Positions 45,156 through 54,021 of a stretch of 64,000 bases of DNA are shown here, in pieces. The stretch comes from Legionella lytica. Its GTDB lineage: Bacteria; Pseudomonadota; Gammaproteobacteria; Legionellales; Legionellaceae. Within the stretch, counting starts at the first letter, position 1, and each line of letters begins with the position of its first letter. The position numbers were made by a program, and so were the translations under genes. The notes beneath the pieces are model-generated. The model was not told the origin of the DNA. It did no database searches and saw only the letters and a list, made by a program, of their open reading frames with translations. The stretch spans positions 1,826,501 through 1,890,500 of the forward strand of contig NZ_CP071527.1 in NCBI RefSeq assembly GCF_023921225.1. Direction: 5' to 3'.

Positions 45156-47255
45156 CTAATATTTCATCGCAGCAGACTCAGGAGAGACCTCTACAGATGG
45201 CGCTTGCTCCTCTTTTAACTCATTCATCTTCTTCTTAAACTGATGAAAGCTTCCGGAGGCTTTTTGCTCATTAATGTGCCCATCCTCGTGGTAAACTTTT
45301 CCGTGTTTGTGACGGTGTGAAGCAAGGGCTTCTAATACGGGTTCTGCGTCCTGAATTTTTCCTCGCTCAGAAATAGGTACACTGTCCCCAATCGCTCGTT
45401 CAATTCGATTTGCTTTGCTTTTCATACCAATAGTAAACGCGTGTGATCTGTCTCGAAAATCTTGGATAATGGTTCTTAATGTATCTATTGCAGGTTTATT
45501 TTTTTCTAAAGTGGCTAAAGTAGATTGTAACTCTTCTTTAAGCTTTTTCTGTTCATCTAGATTAGTGCATTTATCCATTTTCTTCATCGTTTCTTGAACA
45601 AACATATTCATTTGTTTGTCATTAGGGCCGAAACGCGTTGCCTCAATTTGTTGTAGAAGTGATTTACATTCTAGATGCTCTTTTATTTGTTCAAGTCGAA
45701 CAATGCTTTTGGTTCGGATAATCTCCTCATTCACTGGCCCAACAAATTTATTGATGTTTTTATCATTCAGTTGCTCTCCCTGGTCTTTAATCTCACTTAA
45801 TTTAATTAAACAGTCTAACTTTTTAGTCGCGAGTAAATCTTTACCGATTTCCTCTCTGATTGTTAGCAATTCAGGGACACTCATCCCATCAAAACCATCG
45901 GGGTATTTAGTAATCAATTGTGGGTATTGAGAACTATTGGCTGCTTGGAGTTCGCTCATTATTTGCATACACTCTTTGGCAAGCAGAGGAGCGGCTATTT
46001 GTTGCTCCAGATCTCGCTTTTGTCCGATTTCTTCCTGATACGCAGCAAATTTCGCATTATTCTTTAGCGCATTTAAACTTATATCAGACAATTTACTCCA
46101 CATAACACTTAGATCAGCTGCAATATTTGCAGGACTAGGGTTTTTGGCTAATTCATCTAATTTAACGATAGCCCATGCTTTTATTTCATCTACTTGAGCT
46201 TTATAAATTTGATATTCTGCTGGAGAGCAATGAGCTTTTAGGGCTTTATCAATTGTTTTTAGATAATGGTATAACTCATGAACTTTGGCTCCGTTGATGC
46301 GGCTTTTATGAGCAAACTCTTGAGCATTCTCATGAACTAAATTCAAATCAACTACTGGTTTGGCGTGAAAATAATGTACCCCATTTTCCTTAACATATCC
46401 CTCATAAGTCATTTGAGTAGGGGGAATTAAAAATTCTTTTTCAGTTGGAAATCGAGATAGTGGTCCAAGATATTTTCCAACCAGTCCAGTATAGGTAATT
46501 GCTACTTTATCTTTAAACGGTAGAGCGGGTTCTTCACCTGTGCTAATAAAGCCTCTTACTATTTCAGCCCCACCTTCTTGTGCTATTTTTATGCGATTGT
46601 TTAATACGTCCTGGTTAAAAACACTTTCATAACGGAAGGTACCATCAATTACCTTATTAGGAGCATGAGCCAATGCTTGTCCGCACATTGCGCTATGTAC
46701 GATAACATCTCTTATTTGAGCGGGTGTTTTGTCAGCAAAATTATAATATCCACGTAATAGTGGATTCATCTCCTCATAATATTCTGTAGAATAAACATTA
46801 AGAGCTAATCTTTCTCCATAATGCATCTCAGAAAAAACTCCCCCTGCTTTTTTATTTTGTTTCTCAAAATACTCCTCCGTAGGGAACTCTTCATCCGAAT
46901 TTTCGGGCCGTACAATAGATGTATCTTTACAATATTCAACGTATTGTTCTAAATCACTTTGGTTAAACGTTAAATGATCTAAATTTGAGTAGGCTAAGAT
47001 TTCAGTAAGGTTATATACTCTGTTCTTAAATCGAATGAGGTGGCTCTTGTCTGCGGCTTTTTCGTAAGTAAAGGCCTCTCCATCCATAAGTCGTCGAGTT
47101 AATTCTTCATAGTAGAAGGTATAATCTGTTTTGGGTAGGGGGCCTAGGGCGGGATTATAGTCGCGAGCCACTTGATTGTTAAGTTGTTTAAACGAGTCAA
47201 TTACATCGACTACACTACCGTTTTCAAAGTGTTCTGTTACATTTGGTTTAGGCAT
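45156..47255 (-). CDS. Putative mono-ADP-ribosyltransferase (R-S-E class), candidate effector
   Basis: A 699-residue protein. Residues about 140-285 read like an ADP-ribosyltransferase: helix ERLALNVYSTEYYEEMNPLL, first-strand Arg in DGTFRYESV (Arg208), the ST motif in RGFISTGEE (Ser238-Thr239) and the ExE catalytic loop in RFPTEKEFLIPP (Glu272, Glu274). ExE enzymes usually modify arginine. Residues 300-690 are helical, with coiled-coil stretches. The tail NELKEEQAPSVEVSPES is Glu-rich as in Dot/Icm substrates. The ATG at 47255 is preferred over a GTG seven codons upstream. The fold call is by motif order and needs a structure-based search. Confidence 0.62.
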   Translation of the reverse strand: MPKPNVTEHFENGSVVDVIDSFKQLNNQVARDYNPALGPLPKTDYTFYYEELTRRLMDGEAFTYEKAADKSHLIRFKNRVYNLTEILAYSNLDHLTFNQSDLEQYVEYCKDTSIVRPENSDEEFPTEEYFEKQNKKAGGVFSEMHYGERLALNVYSTEYYEEMNPLLRGYYNFADKTPAQIRDVIVHSAMCGQALAHAPNKVIDGTFRYESVFNQDVLNNRIKIAQEGGAEIVRGFISTGEEPALPFKDKVAITYTGLVGKYLGPLSRFPTEKEFLIPPTQMTYEGYVKENGVHYFHAKPVVDLNLVHENAQEFAHKSRINGAKVHELYHYLKTIDKALKAHCSPAEYQIYKAQVDEIKAWAIVKLDELAKNPSPANIAADLSVMWSKLSDISLNALKNNAKFAAYQEEIGQKRDLEQQIAAPLLAKECMQIMSELQAANSSQYPQLITKYPDGFDGMSVPELLTIREEIGKDLLATKKLDCLIKLSEIKDQGEQLNDKNINKFVGPVNEEIIRTKSIVRLEQIKEHLECKSLLQQIEATRFGPNDKQMNMFVQETMKKMDKCTNLDEQKKLKEELQSTLATLEKNKPAIDTLRTIIQDFRDRSHAFTIGMKSKANRIERAIGDSVPISERGKIQDAEPVLEALASHRHKHGKVYHEDGHINEQKASGSFHQFKKKMNELKEEQAPSVEVSPESAAMKY

Positions 47256-47332
47256 ATATTTCTCATAAAGCAACACACCTTATGTTTATTATATGCACAA
47301 TTAGGGTGATTTTCCCTCCAAGGAAAAATTAT

Positions 47333-48535
47333 TTATCTTTGATCAAAATAATCAGGAGTGACGCCATAAATGGAGCACGCCAATGGGTTCGTCGATTTGT
47401 CTTCCCATTTTGGCTCGTTTAATACCTCAATAGCATTTTCATACCCGGTATTCATGCGTCGCTCAATAACCGCCTTTCCAAAATTATAATCTTTGAATGA
47501 ATGAGCAAAAGGCGAGCCTCGATAAATAATATGTACTACACTAAAACGTTTTTGATTACCTAACTGTAAAATTTGTTGTATCTGAGGATCATTTTTTGCT
47601 TCAGGCGTTAAATGTTGGCCTAATATGGTAATTGCAGCCTGTAAATTTTGTCGACTACTGTAGACATTGGTGAGACGGCGAGAGTGGCTGGCATAACGAA
47701 TGTCTTTTTGTCGTTCATCTACCTGATCCATGTTCTCAGGTAGCTGACCTGCCAAACTAAAGCAATCCACGACAAAACACAAAGTATCTTCTTCTGGTAG
47801 GGCATCAAGCACCGTAACTAGAGGGGTATTTGCATAGATTCCGCCATCCCAGTAATAATTATCACCGATTTTCATTGCAGGGAATCCTGGGGGCAGGGAG
47901 CAACTCGCCATAATATGCTCCGGAGTAATCGTCATTAATTGATTATTAAAAAATGACATTTCTCCTGATTCAACGTTCACCGCACCAAGACATAAAGTCA
48001 CTTCTTTCGAATTAATTCGGTCAAAATCAATTACTTTTTCAAGGGTATTTCGTAACTCCGAGGTGTCATAATAACTTAATTTATCAGGAGTGCCTGTTGT
48101 TAACTCATTTGGAGCTATATAACGGGGTTTAAAAAAGCCATCTAAACCAAACATAATGACATGGAGTGCAGTGATGCTGTTGTTTACATGTCGAAAATAA
48201 TCAAAAGAGCTCCACGGGGAAAACTGATCGCTCCATAACTTAGGAACAATAGTGTTCCAAAATTCCATTAGTTTTTCGATCTGTTTTTCAGGCGGATTTC
48301 CAGCAACAATGGAACTATTAATTGCACCAATGGATACCCCAGAAAGATAATTAGGGATATATCCACGTTCATGAATTGCACGATAAGCCCCAACTTGATA
48401 TGCACCTAAGGCCCCACCACCTTGAAATACACAGGCAATGCGTTTGTATGTTTGTTTTTCGTGGATAGGTTTGTAAGGCATATTAATTATGCCAAGAGCT
48501 TGTTTTTGTACCTGTCCTTTACTTTTTTTAGCCAT
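47333..48535 (-). CDS. Patatin-like phospholipase
   Basis: A 400-residue patatin-family acyl hydrolase. The oxyanion loop is FQGGGALGAYQ (about 33-43), the nucleophile elbow GVSIGAIN (Ser about 69) and the dyad Asp is in YYWDGGIYANTP. The C-terminal region (FAHSFKDYNFGKAVIERRM) matches the DUF3734 extension of bacterial patatins. It should hydrolyse phospholipid or polyester acyl chains. Legionella species encode many patatins, some of them effectors (VpdA-VpdC); this one has no clear secretion signal. Confidence 0.88.
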   Translation of the reverse strand: MAKKSKGQVQKQALGIINMPYKPIHEKQTYKRIACVFQGGGALGAYQVGAYRAIHERGYIPNYLSGVSIGAINSSIVAGNPPEKQIEKLMEFWNTIVPKLWSDQFSPWSSFDYFRHVNNSITALHVIMFGLDGFFKPRYIAPNELTTGTPDKLSYYDTSELRNTLEKVIDFDRINSKEVTLCLGAVNVESGEMSFFNNQLMTITPEHIMASCSLPPGFPAMKIGDNYYWDGGIYANTPLVTVLDALPEEDTLCFVVDCFSLAGQLPENMDQVDERQKDIRYASHSRRLTNVYSSRQNLQAAITILGQHLTPEAKNDPQIQQILQLGNQKRFSVVHIIYRGSPFAHSFKDYNFGKAVIERRMNTGYENAIEVLNEPKWEDKSTNPLACSIYGVTPDYFDQR

Positions 48536-48732
48536 ATTTATTGGTCCCTCAAAAATTATATATAAAACAAGTATATACTGCTTACATGCTTTTGTTGTAG
48601 ATGAAGCTTATTTGTTGTCGCTGTAGAGGTAAAAAAAAGGTTTTCAATGCCATTTTGTTTTTAACATTGACTAAATGATTAATTTTGTTACTATGTGCGT
48701 ATTCTATATTATGTCTTAAAAGCGGAGTTTTC

Positions 48733-49872
48733 ATGCAAGCAAAGCAAGAAGCAACATCTAATGTAAATCAGGAGCAAAGTGATTTGGTTCCAATTTTCAA
48801 GATGAAGCTACCGAACTATTCTCATTTAGATGCTATTGACGGATACCACCAATTTTTTAGCACAAAGGTAGCAGGTTCTTGGTTGATTCGTGAAAGCCGA
48901 GTCCAAGGAATGATATCGCTAACGTTTAAACGAGAAAATAGTGAAATCGCTCATACTCGTTTTGCTTTTCTTGGTGATAAATGGGGGATTGTAGATAATA
49001 AGATGCGGGATAAACATCTGGACGGCTCTTCTACAATCAATTATGAGCATGTAGATAAAGAGAGTGCAAAATCAAAATTTGAGTTGTTATTAGAGGCAAT
49101 CCATAAGTTCTCTGAAACCTCCAAAAGCAAATTGGTGTTCAAAGATGACCGTATGATTATACCAATTCCAGAGCAAGCCACCCCAATGCAAGCTTATTAC
49201 GTTGATTGTGTTAGTTATGTGTTAACCAAACAAAGGACAAAAGATGAAGTGATTTATGCTAACCTTTTGCAATCTTTGGACAAAGTCAAAGAGGTTATAA
49301 GAGGCTGCATAGATACTTTAAATGCAGACGCGGAGCTCAAGGAGAGAGCGATGGATTGTCTTGATAAGATCCAACTATCCTACAAAAAATCGGATTTATC
49401 GCACATGCTACGAAATATAAGTAAGCCATTTCAATCAAGCAGTGATGCGCAAGCGTTTAAAGAATTATTGGATACTTGGTTAGAGGCCAACGCATTAACA
49501 TTTGATCTAATGTGCCCGGTGTTACATGCACTATTTGAAGAACCTTATTATGTTGTTGAAACAGGCATGGTTTACGATGCCGCAGCATTATTTTATAATG
49601 GAACATGCTTAGATAACTGCCCTTTAACGCAAGTCAAAATCCAGTATAACCCGGTTCATTTGGATGGTTATCGAAGAGCATTATATGAAACACTAGAGTT
49701 GTTTTTTGATTTAGTTGAACTATATCAAGAGAAAACGAGCTTGCTTAAAGAGAAACAAGAAGATTTGAGCAATCTTTCTCTTTTGTCAATTTTTGCTCCT
49801 CCATTATCAGAAGTAGCAAATAAATCCTCAGAAGATAATACAAAAGTAGATGTTAATATTTTCTTAGGATAG
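48733..49872 (+). CDS. SH2-domain plus U-box protein, candidate Dot/Icm effector E3 ligase
   Basis: A 379-residue protein; the ATG at 48733 has CGGAG five bases upstream. Residues about 37-110 form an SH2 domain: GYHQFF, then GSWLIRESRVQGMISLTFKR, with Arg53 at the phosphotyrosine-binding position of the FLVRES motif, and EIAHTRFAF. Residues 110-250 are helical. Residues about 257-305 match a U-box: FDLMCPVLHALFEEPYYVV, TGMVYDAAALF and CLDNCPLTQ, lacking zinc ligands as U-boxes do. The combination predicts an E3 ubiquitin ligase directed to tyrosine-phosphorylated host proteins. SH2 domains and U-boxes are each known in Legionella effectors. Translocation is inferred. Confidence 0.75.
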   Translation: MQAKQEATSNVNQEQSDLVPIFKMKLPNYSHLDAIDGYHQFFSTKVAGSWLIRESRVQGMISLTFKRENSEIAHTRFAFLGDKWGIVDNKMRDKHLDGSSTINYEHVDKESAKSKFELLLEAIHKFSETSKSKLVFKDDRMIIPIPEQATPMQAYYVDCVSYVLTKQRTKDEVIYANLLQSLDKVKEVIRGCIDTLNADAELKERAMDCLDKIQLSYKKSDLSHMLRNISKPFQSSSDAQAFKELLDTWLEANALTFDLMCPVLHALFEEPYYVVETGMVYDAAALFYNGTCLDNCPLTQVKIQYNPVHLDGYRRALYETLELFFDLVELYQEKTSLLKEKQEDLSNLSLLSIFAPPLSEVANKSSEDNTKVDVNIFLG

Positions 49873-49883
49873 TCTCTGCAAAT

Positions 49884-49917
49884 CAAGCCATGACATTTAG
49901 ATTATGGCTTGTGTTTT
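49884..49917. terminator. Terminator between convergent genes
   Basis: CAAGCCAT, a 12-base loop and ATGGCTTG form an 8-bp stem followed by TGTTTT on the plus strand. It lies in the 47-base gap between the SH2/U-box gene and the convergent secreted-protein gene. Confidence 0.6.
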
Positions 49918-49919
49918 AA

Positions 49920-50498
49920 TTACGGCAGTATCTCTATAACCTGCGCTAACCATTGGTGGTTGTCCCCCCGGACAATCGTATTTTTACGTCCATAAAGTAC
50001 TTTATTCAAATTACATTGCATGAATAAGGCAAATTCTTTGGTACAGGTCGTTGTAAAATATACCCGATTTTGAGTCAGTACTTTTATTTGATGCTTTTCT
50101 AAGAGCTTGCCAAAAGGAATGTTTGTATGACGAATCTCTTCAATAATTTCTTTAGGTAATTCACTAAAGTTCATTTTAATAAATGCTAATTCGATTACCT
50201 GTGTCTCACCTGTTTTTTGTGCCTCGTCAGCATTATTCCTCTGTTTATCGCGATCAATGAGCATTGTAATGGTTCGGGCGTAGCTATTTTGGATTGGATC
50301 AAAATCAGTTGCTTGGGTTTGAATAATCGGTGTTCGCTTATAATATTTTTCAAGCGTTTGAGTCATCAAGGGTTGAGTTAATAAAAAATTATAAGGATAA
50401 GGAAGTTTGGCTTGCTCTATGTTGGTGATGGAAAAGGCTGATGTAGTGGATGTTGTTAAGATTAATAATAACCATGATAGCAACTTTTTTTTTAGCAT
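49920..50498 (-). CDS. Exported protein, possibly chorismate-lyase-like fold
   Basis: A 192-residue protein with a signal peptide (KKKLLSWLLLILTTSTTSAF). The mature part contains NIPFGKLLEKHQIKVL, KVLYGRKNTIV and the C-terminal WLAQVIEILP. This pattern is reminiscent of the UbiC/DUF98 chorismate-lyase-like fold. Export makes the canonical UbiC role unlikely. Two cysteines (TTCTKEFALFMQC) may pair. Function unknown. Confidence 0.6.
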   Translation of the reverse strand: MLKKKLLSWLLLILTTSTTSAFSITNIEQAKLPYPYNFLLTQPLMTQTLEKYYKRTPIIQTQATDFDPIQNSYARTITMLIDRDKQRNNADEAQKTGETQVIELAFIKMNFSELPKEIIEEIRHTNIPFGKLLEKHQIKVLTQNRVYFTTTCTKEFALFMQCNLNKVLYGRKNTIVRGDNHQWLAQVIEILP

Positions 50499-50560
50499 TT
50501 GAACATGATTCCTTGCTGTAAGCTTGTGTTTTCTGGGCTTTAACAGCCCAGCTTCCGTTA

Positions 50561-51172
50561 TTACACTCTATTTTTTAACTTATAATACATAATTGCTAGA
50601 GGCTCTTTGGCAAAATAAAGGCTTAGATATTTATTGTTCGCCCAACATGCACTTTTTACTGCGGGTGAACCCACTGCTTTAAGCCCAACTTTTTTTGCAG
50701 CGAGCAGAGCTCGAGGCAGATGGAATGGCTCTGTGACGACGATAATTGAATTCATATGCTCTTCATCCAATATTTTTTTAGAAAGCAGCATATTTTCATA
50801 GGTTGATGTTGAGTCGGACTCAAGCAAAATATCGTGTTCCGGAACGCCTAGCGACATGGCGATTCTTTTCATTTCTTGGGCTTCATTAACGTTATCTTCT
50901 TTATCAACACCACCTGAAACCACTAGTTTAGGAGCATAATGTGCTTTATATAATTCAACAGCATGTTCAACTCGTGCGACAAGGCAAGGGTTGAGTGCCT
51001 TATCACGATTGATTTTGGCGCCAAGGACTAAAATTGCATCCGCTGGTTTTTTATTATCTTGCTCCGAATTTTTGGCAATGTAGAAAGCAAGTAGTAAATA
51101 AATAACAGCAGGGATCAATAAGATAAGGAAACAAAAACGAGTTATTGTGGTATAGTTCATCGACTTTTTCAT
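50561..51172 (-). CDS. YdcF/SanA-type (DUF218) membrane-anchored protein
   Basis: A 203-residue protein with one N-terminal transmembrane helix (FCFLILLIPAVIYLLLAFYI) and a DUF218 domain: ADAILVLGAKINRD, LVVSGGVDKEDNVNEAQ, ESDSTSTYENMLLSKKIL and VVTEPFHLPRALLAAKKVGL. Family members (SanA, YdcF, ElyC) act in envelope integrity or polysaccharide metabolism. The domain probably faces the periplasm. It lies downstream of, and divergent from, the lipase-like gene at 51245. Confidence 0.85.
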   Translation of the reverse strand: MKKSMNYTTITRFCFLILLIPAVIYLLLAFYIAKNSEQDNKKPADAILVLGAKINRDKALNPCLVARVEHAVELYKAHYAPKLVVSGGVDKEDNVNEAQEMKRIAMSLGVPEHDILLESDSTSTYENMLLSKKILDEEHMNSIIVVTEPFHLPRALLAAKKVGLKAVGSPAVKSACWANNKYLSLYFAKEPLAIMYYKLKNRV

Positions 51173-51244
51173 GGGTTAATTTTTTGCTGTATTTTTTGCG
51201 AGAATACCAATTTTTGCAATATATTCGATAAAAAAAGGATTATA

Positions 51245-51982
51245 ATGGCTAAAGCTATTTTCAGTCGCTATTTGCTTGTTGTGTTTATCTTGGTTTTTTC
51301 AATCATCAATGCAGCAACAGCCCAAGTACATCCGTCCAGTACTAATTTAAAAACCAAACATCAAAAAGAAATTGTTATATTAATTCATGGGTTAATGCGC
51401 ACATCAATGAGCATGCGCCCGTTAAAATCCTTTTTAGAAGGTTATGGATATCAAGTTTACTTGTATAGTTATCCATCAGCACGCTATTCGATTCAGCAGC
51501 ACGGGGTTCGTTTGCAGCACTTTGTTGATGATTTAATTGCCAAAAATCCGGGGAAAAAAATTAATTTTATTACCCATAGTCTTGGGGGCATTATCACTCG
51601 CGAGGCAGTATCTAAATTAAAGCCCAGACAAGTGAAACAAATTGGTTGCTTAATTATGTTAGCACCACCGAATCAAGGTTCTACCTTAGCTAAAATATCT
51701 ACCAAAATATTCCCACTATTTACGTTACCGATAAAGCCCTTAGCCGAACTCAGTTCAGAAGAATCATCTTATGTTCATCGTGTACCTGTTCCAAAAATTA
51801 AAATGGCCATCATTGCTGGAAAATACGATGCTAAAGTTCCTCCTGAATACGCACGCTTGGATGGGCAAATGGAACCTATGGTTATTAGTACAAATCATAT
51901 GGTTATCATGAATAACTCAAAAGTACGTGAGCTTATTCTTCAGTTTCTGGCGAATGGGAGATTTGAAAAAGCAAGAAGGTAA
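51245..51982 (+). CDS. Exported lipase-like alpha/beta-hydrolase
   Basis: A 245-residue protein with a signal peptide (LLVVFILVFSIINAATAQVH). The hydrolase core has VILIHGLMRTSMSM (oxyanion HG), the nucleophile elbow THSLGGII (Ser about 114), the acid in AGKYDAKVPPE and His in STNHMVIMN. It resembles the PGAP1/lipase class of small bacterial lipases. The substrate is unknown. AAAGGA precedes the ATG. Confidence 0.85.
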   Translation: MAKAIFSRYLLVVFILVFSIINAATAQVHPSSTNLKTKHQKEIVILIHGLMRTSMSMRPLKSFLEGYGYQVYLYSYPSARYSIQQHGVRLQHFVDDLIAKNPGKKINFITHSLGGIITREAVSKLKPRQVKQIGCLIMLAPPNQGSTLAKISTKIFPLFTLPIKPLAELSSEESSYVHRVPVPKIKMAIIAGKYDAKVPPEYARLDGQMEPMVISTNHMVIMNNSKVRELILQFLANGRFEKARR

Positions 51983-52081
51983 TAAATGTAATAAATAGTG
52001 CGCTGCACAAAAAATGTGCTAATTTTTCGCTAAATCATTTGCAATTCCAGTATTCTCAACTATGTTATAACAAGGACCAGT

Positions 52082-53245
52082 TTGAAAAAATTGGATAAAA
52101 AACATGTGGAGATGCATCCAATGAATAATAACTACTATAAGATCAGTGGTAGATTATCTCACACAAATAACTTTGTTTTACCCCCAGAGTTAATGAATTT
52201 TTTGGTTACTATGGAACGTTTTGCACGTGACCGCCGACAAGAACTTTTATTAGCCAGACAAAAAAGGCAACACGAGTTTGATAAAGGCGTGTATCCTAAT
52301 TTTTTAGAAGAAACTGCCTCTATTCGCCAAGACAACTGGAGAGTCCATAATACACCAGCCGATCTGCAAGACAGAAGAGTTGAAATTACAGGCCCAGTAG
52401 ATCGCAAAATGATTATTAATGCCTTAAATAGTGGTGCAAAAGTATTTATGGCGGATTTTGAAGACTCAAACTCACCAACATGGAATAATTGTATTGATGG
52501 GCAAGTTAATTTATACGATGCAGTTCGCAAAGAAATAACCTACACGGATCCGCAATCCAGCAAGCATTACAAGCTTAATGAAAAAACAGCTGTTCTTGTG
52601 GTACGCCCAAGAGGCTGGCATTTAGACGAGCCACATGTACTAATTGATGAAAAACCTATGTCTGCATCATTATTTGATGCGCTCACCTATCTCTTTCATA
52701 ATGCAAAGACTTTATTAGAGCAGGGCACCGGACCTTATTTCTATTTACCCAAAATGGAGTCTCATTTGGAGGCTAGGTTGTGGAATGATGTGCTCCTTAA
52801 AGCTCAAGAACTATTAGGTTTACCTCGTGGTTGTGTGAAGGTAACCGTATTGATTGAAACCATTACTGCTGGTTTTGAAATGGATGAAATCATTTATGAG
52901 TTACGTGATCATATCGTCGGTTTAAATTGCGGTCGTTGGGATTATATATTTTCTTATATTAAAAAATTCCGTAATCATAAAGAGTTTTTATTACCTGACA
53001 GACAACAAGTGACCATGACCAGTCATTTTCTTAGCTCTTATGTCAATTTATTTCTACAGACTAAAATCATAAAACAAGAAAAGAAAATCCAGCAAGAAGA
53101 GAAGCAAACACAAGTTCACACCAGCAAAGACAATCACCACACTCATATTGAACGCTCTATGTCGATTAAACAACAACTCCAAGAATCCAAAACGTTGGAA
53201 AGAGACGAGCTATTGAGTCATCAGAGCGTTATTAGAGTGAAGTAA
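52082..53245 (+). CDS. Malate synthase A-like protein with replaced C-terminus
   Basis: A 387-residue protein; malate synthase A is normally about 530. Residues 1-320 follow the family closely: [77 protein letters not shown] and [19 protein letters not shown]. After that the expected remainder, including the catalytic Asp domain, is missing. It is replaced by about 60 Gln/Lys/His-rich residues ([16 protein letters not shown]...). Condensation of glyoxylate and acetyl-CoA is therefore unlikely. No aceA is adjacent. TTG at 52082 is the probable start, with AAGGA upstream. Confidence 0.75.
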   Translation: MKKLDKKHVEMHPMNNNYYKISGRLSHTNNFVLPPELMNFLVTMERFARDRRQELLLARQKRQHEFDKGVYPNFLEETASIRQDNWRVHNTPADLQDRRVEITGPVDRKMIINALNSGAKVFMADFEDSNSPTWNNCIDGQVNLYDAVRKEITYTDPQSSKHYKLNEKTAVLVVRPRGWHLDEPHVLIDEKPMSASLFDALTYLFHNAKTLLEQGTGPYFYLPKMESHLEARLWNDVLLKAQELLGLPRGCVKVTVLIETITAGFEMDEIIYELRDHIVGLNCGRWDYIFSYIKKFRNHKEFLLPDRQQVTMTSHFLSSYVNLFLQTKIIKQEKKIQQEEKQTQVHTSKDNHHTHIERSMSIKQQLQESKTLERDELLSHQSVIRVK

Positions 53246-53400
53246 ATACAACACAGGAAATGAATAAGATTGAGAGTAGGCAGCCAATACTCATACACTA
53301 AGTCTGATTATTTTGATAATCAGACTTAGTGGCACTATAGTATTCATAGTATTCAATGATAGAAATTAAGCGTATATCCGCATTCTTCATTGAGGTATTT

Positions 53401-53553
53401 ATGAAAGTACAAAAAAAAAAGCTAAGTCCTTATGACTATAGCTGGATCGTTCTTGATAATAATCATTTGCCAAGCAAACCAATCACCGAGTTTATTCGTT
53501 ACTTAAATTCGTATCATTGGGTTATACCGCATATCAACCCAAACTGGCAATGA
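53401..53553 (+). pseudogene. N-terminal fragment of a tyrosine-recombinase-type integrase
   Basis: Fifty codons, KLSPYDYSWIVLDNNHLPSK then PITEFIRYLNSYHW, match the extreme N-terminus (SAM-like core-binding domain) of site-specific integrases. The frame then stops. No catalytic R-H-R-Y domain follows. It is read as a remnant of a mobile element; a GAGG site precedes the ATG. Confidence 0.5.
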
Positions 53554-53835
53554 GATATAATTAAACTCGAACATCAACAGAATGACCAATAATTTGCCAC
53601 TCAATAATCTAGTTTCTTGTAATGTAAATGTATAAGTAACCAATCCAATTGCGGCAATAAAAGATAGTGAAATAAATCCCACATGAAATCCGTAAATTTC
53701 TGTTATGAATCCTGCGGTAATGTTACTCAGTAATGAACCGATACCTACGCATAAGAGTACCCAATAAAAAATTAAATCGCCCTGTTCTAACATGTATCTC
53801 GATTTATGGTCGTGGGTGTAATAATTAATTTGCAT
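53503..53835 (-). pseudogene. Remnant of an MFS transporter
   Basis: About 110 codons with two transmembrane helices, LIFYWVLLCVGIGSLLSNIT and FISLSFIAAIGLVTYTFTLQ, ending in ETR. This is the pattern of the last two helices of a major facilitator transporter. The other ten helices are absent on either side. It overlaps the integrase fragment on the opposite strand. Confidence 0.5.
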
Positions 53836-54021
53836 TAAATCAATATTTATTTATGATAGCTTACCTCTCAGGATAGATAACACTTTGTTTTTATGGAATA
53901 ATTTTTTAATGCGAATTATGTTCTAAAGAATGATTGTTTTTGGGATATCAGAAGTTAAAAGTTTGTTAAAGGCAAAAAAATAAATTGCCTATTGGATTAG
54001 GTACTAGGGATAGAATTAATA

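Larger units (their letters stand above)
53246..54021. other. Gene-remnant region between malate-synthase-like gene and repeat protein
   Basis: A 776-base stretch with only remnants. It holds a perfect 16-bp stem hairpin at 53296-53331 (CACTAAGTCTGATTAT, loop TTTG, then its complement), an integrase fragment and an MFS fragment. The last 180 bases are AT-rich and should carry the promoter of the repeat-protein gene. Confidence 0.6.
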
